Shown here in pieces: positions 1-9,100 of a stretch of DNA of 64,000 nucleotides. Below the pieces are notes generated by a model, which saw only the letters and a program-made list of their open reading frames with translations, had not been told where the DNA came from and did no database searches. Source of the stretch: Peptococcaceae bacterium UBA5752. GTDB taxonomy: Bacteria; Bacillota; Dehalobacteriia; UBA4068. The stretch covers positions 1 through 64,000 of the forward strand of contig DIFI01000013.1 of the NCBI GenBank assembly GCA_002419055.1, in the 5' to 3' direction. The position numbers and the translations under genes are program-made. Position 1 is the first letter of the stretch, and each line of letters starts with the position of its first letter.

Positions 1-81
1 TACAATTATGAGCGGCCCCAGTATGAGTTAAACAAACTGACTCCAATTGAATATCGGAGTCAGTTAAAGGTCTGTTTTTAA
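1..81 (+). CDS. IS3-family transposase OrfB, C-terminal fragment (partial at window start)
   Basis: Only the last 26 codons are visible. The residues YNYERPQ followed by LTPIEYR are the typical C-terminal end of the integrase core (DDE) transposase of IS3/IS150-type elements. The reading frame is open from the first base of the window and stops at 79-81. The protein would catalyse insertion of its own element. The upstream part, including the DDE residues, is not in the window. Confidence 0.75.
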   Translation, partial: YNYERPQYELNKLTPIEYRSQLKVCF

Positions 82-108
82 GTTGTCCGTTTTCCTTGAC
101 ACACTACA
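1..108 (+). mobile_element. Right end of an IS3-family insertion sequence (cut by the window edge)
   Basis: The first 81 bases encode the last 26 residues of an IS3-family transposase OrfB (YNYERPQ, LTPIEYR) and end in TAA. They are followed by a terminal sequence whose complement begins TGTAGTGTGTCAAGGAAAAC. The core GGxAAAACGGACA is shared with the left ends of the two deleted copies at 11275 and 46004, which places the element's end at about base 108. The rest of the element lies outside the window, so intactness is unknown. It abuts the 3' end of the CoA-transferase gene. Confidence 0.75.
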
Positions 109-144
109 ATTGCCGCACTTTTTATTTATTACTATAACTAATAT

Positions 145-1659
145 TTACTTTTTCATACTGCCGCTCTTATTGAAACGATCATGCCAGCTTAATGCTTCGC
201 TCAAAATATGAGGAGTATGACAAGCGCCTGGTTTGGTTTCTTTTAGTGCTCTATCATAATAATCCTTTAACATCGGACGATAATCGGGATGTGAGCATTT
301 ATTAATCACTTCTAATGCTCTTTCCCGTGGTGATTTGTTTCGTAAATCGGCCAAACCTTGTTCGGTAACAATCACACAAACATCGTGCTCGGTATGATCA
401 ACATGAGAACACATCGGAACAATACAAGATATATCACCGTTTTTAGCGGTAGAACCGGTCATGAATATTGAAAGATAGGCGCTACGGGCAAAATCACCTG
501 ATCCGCCGATACCGTTCATTAGACGCGATCCCATAATATGAGTTGAATTGACATTACCGTAAATGTCGGCTTCAATGGCCGTATTCATGGCAATAACACC
601 AAGGCGACGAGCAATTTCCGGACTGTTGCTGATTTCTTGTGGACGGAGTATAATATGCTGTTTGTAAAAATCAATGTTATCGATAAATTTCTTTAAATAA
701 TCAGCCGAAGGCGTCAATGCTGTACCGGAAGCAACGGTAAATTTGCCGCTATCAAGCAAATCGAAGGCTGCATCTTGGATTACTTCGGAGAAAAACTGGA
801 GATTTGAAAATTCTGAATTGGAAAGACCAAAAAGAACAGCATTTGCAACATTACCAACACCTGATTGCAGCGGCAGCAAATTTTTGGGCAGTCTGCCGGC
901 GGCAACTTCCTTGCGCAGAAAAGAGATTATATATTCTGCCATAATATTGGCTGTTTCATCAGGTGCTGAAAGCGGGCGAACACCGTCTGGAATATCTGTA
1001 ATTACGATACCTGCGATTTTATCAGCACCACAAGGGATATATGGAACACCGATACGCTGATCTGCCTTGACAAGCGGGATCGGTTGTCTTTCGGGAGGAT
1101 CGGCGGGCATATATATATCATGCATACCTTCCAAAACTGCAGGCTGGATTGTATTCAATTCTACCAAAACTTTTTTTGCGCATTGTACAAAAGAAGTTGT
1201 ACTGCCAACCGATGTTGTAGGAACGATATCACCGTTTTCAGTGATTGCGCAAGCTTCAACAATCGCTACATCTATATCACCATAGAAACCATAACGAACA
1301 TTTTGAGCATGAAGGCTCAAGTGAGAATCAAAAAAGTCGACGCCGCCAATAGTATTGAGGCTTTTGCGCATAGAATTATTGGTTTGATAAGGACTGCGAT
1401 GTGTGATAGCACCGGCTTCGGCCAAAGCACCATCCAATTCTTCGCCGACAGAAGCTCCTGTCAGCAAATCAATTTTCAGTTTTTCACCTGATTTTTTGAC
1501 TCTTTCCGCCAAAGCCATAGGAATAGCTTTTGGATAACCGGATGGCGTAAAACCTGAAGTACCGACAATCATGCCATCTTTAATTAATGCCGCAGCTTGA
1601 TCTGCACTCATTACCTTGTCCAATAAACTTGCGCAACGAATTCTCTCCTGATAGCTCAT
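145..1659 (-). CDS. Acetyl-CoA hydrolase/transferase family CoA-transferase (succinate/acetate type)
   Basis: 504 residues, full length for the Cat1/ScpC-type CoA-transferases that move CoA between acyl-CoA (succinyl-, butyryl- or propionyl-CoA) and acetate in the cytoplasm. Both halves of the acetyl-CoA hydrolase fold are recognisable. FFSEVIQDA near residue 290 holds the Glu expected to form the glutamyl-CoA thioester, and the glycine-rich GIGGSGDF lies in the C-terminal half. The start is the ATG at 1659, because GGAGGT sits 5 bases upstream of it; an in-frame ATG 12 codons further upstream has no ribosome site. A sigma-A promoter lies at 1701-1729. The exact acyl substrate cannot be read from sequence. 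Role in fermentation or acetate recycling is inferred. Confidence 0.9.
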   Translation of the reverse strand: MSYQERIRCASLLDKVMSADQAAALIKDGMIVGTSGFTPSGYPKAIPMALAERVKKSGEKLKIDLLTGASVGEELDGALAEAGAITHRSPYQTNNSMRKSLNTIGGVDFFDSHLSLHAQNVRYGFYGDIDVAIVEACAITENGDIVPTTSVGSTTSFVQCAKKVLVELNTIQPAVLEGMHDIYMPADPPERQPIPLVKADQRIGVPYIPCGADKIAGIVITDIPDGVRPLSAPDETANIMAEYIISFLRKEVAAGRLPKNLLPLQSGVGNVANAVLFGLSNSEFSNLQFFSEVIQDAAFDLLDSGKFTVASGTALTPSADYLKKFIDNIDFYKQHIILRPQEISNSPEIARRLGVIAMNTAIEADIYGNVNSTHIMGSRLMNGIGGSGDFARSAYLSIFMTGSTAKNGDISCIVPMCSHVDHTEHDVCVIVTEQGLADLRNKSPRERALEVINKCSHPDYRPMLKDYYDRALKETKPGACHTPHILSEALSWHDRFNKSGSMKK

Positions 1660-1700
1660 ATCTTTACCTCCATATATTATATAGGCACATGCCAAGTGCT

Positions 1701-1729
1701 ATTGTAATCTAATATGCAATATTTTGCAA
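1701..1729 (-). promoter_or_regulatory. Sigma-A-type promoter of the CoA-transferase gene
   Basis: Reading the minus strand, TTGCAA (1729-1724) and TACAAT (1706-1701) are separated by 17 bases and lie about 40 bases upstream of the ATG at 1659. Confidence 0.5.
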
Positions 1730-1778
1730 GTATTTGTCGCCTGTTCTTAAAGAGACAGACTATTTTTGATTTTATAAA

Positions 1779-1816
1779 AATAGATGCGGCAATTTAAATA
1801 CTTTGCTGCATCTATT
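1779..1816 (-). terminator. Terminator of the VOC gene
   Basis: On the minus strand an AATAGATGC/GCATCTATT stem is followed by TTTTATAAAAT. It starts 22 bases after the VOC stop codon, in the gap before the CoA-transferase promoter. Confidence 0.6.
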
Positions 1817-1837
1817 GATTTTAGATACTGTCCTATT

Positions 1838-2305
1838 TTAATTTTTACAAGCCTCAACAAAGCTGCGCGGATACATTGTGCGTTGGGCAACTTGATCAAT
1901 GGACATGCCTTGATCCAAAAATCTGCTGCAGACAATTGCTATATCTTCACCTACTTCAATAATATGATGGTCGGGATCATAGAACCGCACAACTCTTTGC
2001 CCCCAAGGATGTTCAATAACCTGATGTAAGTATTCGATTTTAGCAAAGGATCGCAGATGCTCAATAAAGGCATCAAAATTTTCTTCTTCAAAATATAGCT
2101 CACTATCTTTGCAGTCAAAAACAATATCTTTGGTGTTTTTATTAATGAAACCGGCCCAGGAGGTTCTTGATTGCAGAGAAAAAGGACCGTCGAATGTTAT
2201 GTTGGCGCCAAAATCTGAAATCACACACCTTTGCAGCACTTGACAGTAAAAAATCCGCGATCGCTCAATATTTTCAACTACTAATAATGGACATACATAT
2301 TTCAT
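1838..2305 (-). CDS. VOC/glyoxalase-superfamily protein
   Basis: 155 residues of the vicinal-oxygen-chelate fold (glyoxalase I, bleomycin-resistance, dioxygenase superfamily). The N-terminal KYVCPLLVVENIERS strand-helix start and the late HWGQ-like segment WGQRVVRFYDPDHHIIEVGED are characteristic; the final Glu of IEVGED is the usual metal-ligand position. The last 25 residues form a charged helix beyond the usual fold. The start is the ATG at 2305 with GAGGAG about 10 bases upstream, rather than the earlier in-frame ATG at 2323 that overlaps this site. Substrate unknown; the superfamily covers many reactions and some members are only binding proteins. Confidence 0.7.
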   Translation of the reverse strand: MKYVCPLLVVENIERSRIFYCQVLQRCVISDFGANITFDGPFSLQSRTSWAGFINKNTKDIVFDCKDSELYFEEENFDAFIEHLRSFAKIEYLHQVIEHPWGQRVVRFYDPDHHIIEVGEDIAIVCSRFLDQGMSIDQVAQRTMYPRSFVEACKN

Positions 2306-2481
2306 ATTATATCTACTCCTCATACGAATGGATTAGAAACCATTCGCTTGCCACTAAGTTAAACTAATGATTTTTCAAAAATAGAAACAGCTACTAATAA
2401 TGACAAACGGTTACCATAAAATAAAAAGTTGATAAAATAAATAGAAAGAAAAGATAAAAGATCAAACTAAATCTTTTATAA

Positions 2482-2535
2482 TTAAAAACGGCCTAAAAAA
2501 AATTCGTTGTTAACAGCATTGATAAACCCGTCCAT
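2482..2535 (-). CDS. Possible 17-residue peptide gene
   Basis: A 17-codon ORF (MDGFINAVNNEFFLGRF, then TAA) is preceded at ideal distance by GGAGGA, 7 bases before the ATG. An AT-rich region with TTGACA and TTGTCA elements lies upstream. I recognise no family. It could be a leader peptide, a signalling peptide or a chance ORF; the strong ribosome site is the only direct support. Confidence 0.3.
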   Translation of the reverse strand: MDGFINAVNNEFFLGRF

Positions 2536-3199
2536 TTTCAAATCCTCCAACTATTTATTACTGTAATATAATATGACAATATATGCAAGTTTATTGTCAA
2601 TTATCTAATAATAATTAAATTAAATAATATATAATTGCATCAAGGGTAGTATGTAGAGTAAATCGTAGCCCATGAATATATGCATTCGTTAGACTTAACG
2701 GGTTCCTCCTTGTAGATATTTAGCTACCATCCTCTTTTTTAATAGAGTGCTGTGGTATTTCCTCAAAAAGCAAAGAAATAAGAGAACCGCCAGCTATTAT
2801 AATTGTTTTATAATAATACAACTTTTCATAGCTTACTAATTTGTATAATGTAATTCGTGTACAGTTATATCCATCTTTTATTTCCATATTCTTGAAATTT
2901 TGATCTATTTCACGTATAATACGTATTATAAATAAGAAAGGAAATTTTCATAATAAGAAGCCATCTATGCAACGTCCTGTTTTTTTAGAATTATCCTAAT
3001 TCAATCGGCAGCAATTGCCACTGAATCATCAATTAGTGATGCACAAAAACGCCCAGGTTATTACTACTATTGGAACTAAACTGTTCCGGTTATCTGGTAT
3101 AGATTAGAACGATGAAAACAGGATGAATAATCATTCAAAAACTCACTGGTTTGGCGATTATGTAATGTAGTATAGTAATATAAGAGGAGTGAAGGGGTA
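2536..3199. other. Gene-poor AT-rich intergenic region
   Basis: About 660 bases without a normal gene. Visible items are a 21-codon hydrophobic ORF on the minus strand (2620-2685, MHIFMGYDLLYILPL..., with AAGGAGG but 19 bases away), complementary GGTAG/CTACC arms between 2644 and 2733 that could fold, a strong promoter at 2892-2920 and a broken small ORF at 2967-3079. The rest shows nothing I can assign. Part of it is probably the untranslated leader of the large SLH gene at 3200. Confidence 0.5.
2892..2920 (+). promoter_or_regulatory. Strong sigma-A-type promoter upstream of the SLH protein gene
   Basis: TTGAAA (2892-2897) and TATAAT (2915-2920) are spaced by exactly 17 bases. The next full-length gene downstream is the SLH protein at 3200, which would give a leader of roughly 270 bases. 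Confidence 0.6.
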
Positions 3200-6100
3200 A
3201 TGAGGAAGAGAATCTTCAGCGGTATGCTGGCACTGGTAATGTTGTTGGGTCTGATGTTTTTCACGCAGATACCCGTGCTGGCTGCCACGTCAGATACGGA
3301 CATGGATGCGCTGTCGGCTATTGGCATTAATACCGACGAAGCACCAGATGGGTTTAATCAGTTGAGTACTGATAATCCTTATGGTACTAATACCATACAA
3401 ATATCTCCGGTATATGAGCTCTATACGCTCGGGCTCAAAAACCAAGTAAGCTACAACTCATCGTATAGCACCACAAGTGTACTACAGAACGGCAGTAACA
3501 CTGCAATTCATTCTACAGTCAGCGATAATAATATTCTTCAGTCAATGTTGTACGGCAACGCGGCGTGGTCGGCAACTTCAGTTCAGGCCATCATGGGCAG
3601 CCACACAACTTCGAATATAAAAAGCGGTACAACTACCGCAGACGGTATTTATAACCTGATAAGTTCCGGAACTATAACAGATATAAATGCCAATAACATA
3701 TCAGCAAACGGCTATCTGACCGGAGCCAGCAATGCTTACACCAATTTGGGAAACGGATTTAAATATGCGTTATCCTCGGTAGCCGCCGGAAATTTTGACG
3801 GCAATACCAGTGCTCTGTCAGCACAAACCGTTATGGTCTACACATCTGATTACAGCTGTAACGGCGGACTTTATCTGCGCTTTGGCAATGCGATAACCGG
3901 TACGTACGGCGATAATGCAAAAACACTGCTGACCTCAGAAAATGATATCGGCAATCCGGATTTAACTTATAGTAATAAACCGGTTGAAAATTTTGCCCCA
4001 AACCCATATCAGCTGCAAAACTATCTTCAGGTTGCTACAGGAGACTGGAATGGTGACGGCTTAGATGAAGTTGCAGTATATGTGCCGGAAGCCGGCAACT
4101 CCCGTATTATGGTATACGCACTGCAGTTAACAGATGCCGATAACAAGAATACAGCCTATCTTGATGCATCCAAGTGGTCTGTGGTATGGACATATTATCT
4201 ACACGAGGGTGACGTTGTTTCCAACATGGTGTCCCTTGTCAATGGCGATGTTAATCAAGATGGAACTGATGATTTGGCTGCTACATGGGGATATTATTAC
4301 GGACCGACGCAAAATACCGGTTCAACAGCTGTGGTTATGTTTGGCGCCAAAGGAACAGCCATGCTTGGCACATCGCAACAATTCGATCTTAAATATGGCA
4401 GCTCCAATATCGTTCGCGCATCATTCGCCTTTGGCGACATGGCCGGCAGCGACGAGGATGTACTTATACTTTGCGGACAATCTGACGCCGACTTAAAACA
4501 AGGCAACACACTCTCGCGCTATGTTGCTCTCTACAGTTGGGATGGCGACTCATTTACTTCAAACGTGTATCAGAATTTCGATCTATTTGCCAAGGATGAC
4601 GACGGCAAATATGTCTGGGATGCGATGAAATATGATTACCATAGTGATAAGTTCTATTCACTGCCTTTATGCGTAGCTAACGCGGCTGTTATTTCTCAGG
4701 GTGTCTCGGGTGGCGGTGATCTGCTCTACTTTGACAGTCTGATTATTGAATACACCGACAGTGGTCTTAATATTAAAGAATCATGGGATAACACCGAAGC
4801 CATGCAGCAGAATAAAAACAGCTGCGTTGAGTATGTTGAATACAGCGCGGTCGCCGGCGACCTTACAGGCCAGACCGGGAGCGGCGCGCTGATCACCATG
4901 ACACAGACCCTCTGCTCCACCGAACAAAATTCTACAACATATACTATTAACGGCAGTCATTCGGAGCCGATTTGGGTCAGGGATTATTATTATCAGAACT
5001 GGTTATATAAACTTTTTAACATCAGGTCATACTATTACTATATCAGCGGTTACCAAACAGTCATAGACCCTACCCCGGTAAATGCGAACTATGAGCAGCT
5101 GACTATGGGCAAAGCTTATATGGTTACGGTAGATCCTTTTACCAATTCAGGTTCCTCAGGTTCATATTATAATTCCCGTAGCGAGACTGATTTTTCTTCT
5201 TCTCTCTGTCTTGCTAATACGGATAATGACTCCAGCTATATGAATTATACCGGTACTCACTACTATACATATACTGATCCGCAAGTGTTGGCAGTATTAG
5301 CTTCGCCTCCGTATTTTTCCGATCTGCTTGGCCGGGATGACCTTTCCGGCAACTATGCTGAATCCTCTACCAGTTATTCGAGCACCAGCGGCGGCGGTAT
5401 CGGGGCCAACGTATCCGCCACAATAACTTTGGGCGCGTATGTTTCATATGAGCAGGATATAGAAGTTTTCGGAGTAAAGGTGGCATCAGTCGAGGCGGAA
5501 GCGCAAGTCACTGCCGGTTTTACCTGGGAAATGGAACAAACGTGTACGCTGGAGCAGACCATCACATATAGCGCTGCTGCAGGAGAAGATATGATTGCAC
5601 TCTACTCCATACCAATGGAGATATATCAATATGAAACATATGTGCCGAATGGCAGCGGCAGCTATAAGAAGGTACTTACCACAGTAAATATCCCTCACGA
5701 AGCATCAAAAAGGTTGATGTCTCTGAATGAGTATGAATCAATCGCAAAAGATTACAGTGTACTGCCGTCAGTTGCTGACAATGTTTTGACCCATGACGTT
5801 GGTGATCCCTATACTTATCCATCCGGTACCGATGGTTATAATGTCATCGCAAAATATACTAATGGTGCTCCTGCTGCCGTAGGTTTTAGCAGTGCTGCAG
5901 GCGGTTCAGGCATCACTCAGGAAATTGCCATGTCCACCGAAACCAGCAATGCTTTCACTGTTACAGCCGCAGTTGAGGCAAAAGCCGGTGCAGGTGCCGG
6001 TGGTTTTAAGGTCGGCGTCATTGCCGGCGCTGAGGTTGGCGCCGGATTGGTTCTCATCTCTACAGATGGAAGTTCATTCTCAGGCGAAATGCAGAACATG

Positions 6101-9100
6101 CCGATTGAGGCCCAGCCATACGGGTACGGCATGAACTGGCGGATCTTCTGTTATAAATACACTAATGGCGGTAATTCTTTCCCTGTCGTAAGTTATATAG
6201 TCAGTGATGTTAAGAAACCGCCGATGCTTCCCAATGATTTTGAGCAAGATGTATCCACGACTGATGATCATTCCATAACTCTTACCTGGAGCTATGACAA
6301 AAATGTATCAGGTTTTCAGATTTACCGTTATTACGATTTTCCTGATGGCACAGGTAGTTACGCATTAGATTTCGTTCCCTTTACCGCTGCTACTGATTAT
6401 GACAGCGATACCGGTACCTACTACTTTAGTTATACTGACGATGGCCTCAGCCCCTATACAGAATATACATATCAGATACAGACAGTCAGAGCCACTACTC
6501 CGAAAAAGAGTATCTACAGTGAGCCGATGAGCTGCCGTACCAAGACAGAGGTCGGTTATCCGACAATTAACATTAGTGGATTAGTTAACGGACAACTGCC
6601 AATATATCCTGATGCTGACAGCACCGTTACTTTAAGCGTGGATAATCCGGACAGCTATAATGGTCTGTCATATCAATGGCAAAAGCTGATTGATGGCAGT
6701 TGGACGAATATCTCCGGCAAGACTGATGTTGAATTTACTATCTCAAATGCCGGAATTGCCGACAACATTACCTACCGCTGCCGCGTCAACGCCATCTATT
6801 ATGACGAAAGTACGGCTACAAACTATTATATCTCCGCTTACTCTGATGCAATCTCCACTGTTTACTCAAAACGTACACCAACCGGCACACTGACAGCTGC
6901 TGAAAATGTTATACCAGCTTCTGGCGGAACTGTTCTTGATGGTTTGACGGCCAGCATAGAGCTGCACTCAGCAAACACTAACCATTCTGCGGCGCCAACC
7001 GGCAACGTCACATTCACGATTACAGGAACCGACTACAACTACAGCGAGACAGCGGCGCTGACCACCTCAAATTCCACAGATAGCTTTGACGGTTCGTATA
7101 AATTTTATTCTACTGCATCTATGTCCCTAGCCAGTTTACCTGACGGGGTCTACACCGTTACCGCCTATTATAGCGGCAGCAGGGTGTTTAAAGATAAAGA
7201 ATTTTCATCAGGTGTGCTGGTAGTCGTAGGTGAAGGTTCAGCCTACCGGCTGACTCTTTCTACCTACTCCAATGGCGATAATCCTGTCAGCGGCTTTGAC
7301 TATAGCAACAAAATTTATCCGTCACTTGTTTCTATTTCGAAGGATATTAATGACAAAGTTACGTCTACTCCGGTGGAAAATGCAACCTACAGGCTGGTTA
7401 GCAGTGGATCTGACGACAGCACCGCATTTGCCGCCGGCAGCACCACACCATATGTAGGCAGCTATACCCTGCAGGCTGTAGTCAACGGAGATGTTGTGGC
7501 AACACAGGATTTCACCGTTAATAAAAAGAACATCACCATAACCGTCGAGGATAAAGAAAATGTCGGCACTGATGAAGTTGAGGAAAATCCTCCGGTTATT
7601 GTCAGCTCAGACCTCAGTGACGCAGCGCTTGCCGCGCTTAAACTTACTTATACGGCTACTAATTCCGCAGGCGGCTCGGCAACGCTCGAGAATACTACTC
7701 TTCCCGGTAATTATACAGTTACAGCATGTAGCGGTAGCGAGACACCGGTTGATCTCTACAATAATTACAATATTACCTATGTTTCCGGCACCTATACGAT
7801 CATCGGCGCTACTTACACACTGACTGCTGTCGCCGCTGATTATGCCGATCAGTCCGGTTCGCGGACTGTCGGTAAGGTAGGCATCAGCAACGTCTCTCAG
7901 ACCCATGCAAACTACGCTTCCAAAACAAACGTCCTGTTGTATGCGACGCCGGAAGCCGGTTATCAGGTAGACACCTGGACAGCAGAATTTTATGATGGCA
8001 CTACAAAAACTCAAGTGGGTGGCAGTACCTACACATTTGAAACTCAGGCCCAGACAGTTACGGTAACGGTAACATTTAAACCGGCCGAGATTAGGTTACA
8101 TACCGTGGCGCAGCCGACTGCAGGAGGTTCAATTACTTGCTCAGACGAGTATTTTACCTCCGGCGCGTATGTCAGTTACGGCGCAGAATATTCGTTCACC
8201 GCATTTCCGGAAGATGGTTATCATTTCAGTAAATGGCAAACCCTTGCCGGATTCATTACTACCACATATAATGGCGTCACCAACGCTGATGGCTCCAACA
8301 CCCTGATAATTGATGTCGGCACAGCTTCTATGACTGTATTTGCACGTTTTGAGCGTGACTTCTACAGCCTTACTCTGAACGGTAACATTGAAGCATATTA
8401 CATGTATGATGATGACGGTGATTTATCAACTGATCCGATTAAGATGAGGATCAACAGCGGCAGTGCCGTGCCAGGTGATACCGAGATTACCGTAACTCCC
8501 AAGGTTGGATATCAAGCGGCAGACGGCGCATATATCACAGTAAATGATATCGTGTCTGCCGATGATAAAAGCCATGTATTTCCCATCATCAAGAATACTG
8601 TTGTGTCGCTGGATACTGTCCGCAACAGCTATGCTGTAACAACCGCCGCTGAGAACGGTTCTATTGCCGTTGCCGTTGACGGAGCATCAGCATCCGGTGA
8701 TGAACTTACCGCGGTAGAAGGCGGATCATCAGTCACCTTCACTGCCCATGCTGACCGCGGCTATGTATTTGACCATTGGCTTAAAAATGGCGATGATGTA
8801 GCAAACAGCACGAAAACGCTGACTATTAAAGAGCTCGGCAGTGCTACCGACATCACCGCTGTATTTACACAAAATACTGAACGCAACGTTACTGCAGTAG
8901 TCAGCGACGCTGCCCGGGGTACAATGCATTATACCCTCTACGATATCTACGGTGACCTGGTAGGTGAAGCCAATACTCTGATGCCCGATTCGGGGCTGAC
9001 CATTTATGACGGTGAATCTATTATCCTCACCGTTAGTGTAAGCAGCGGCAGTATGATGGAACAATGGAAGGTTAACGGCACCAATACATATTCTACGCAG

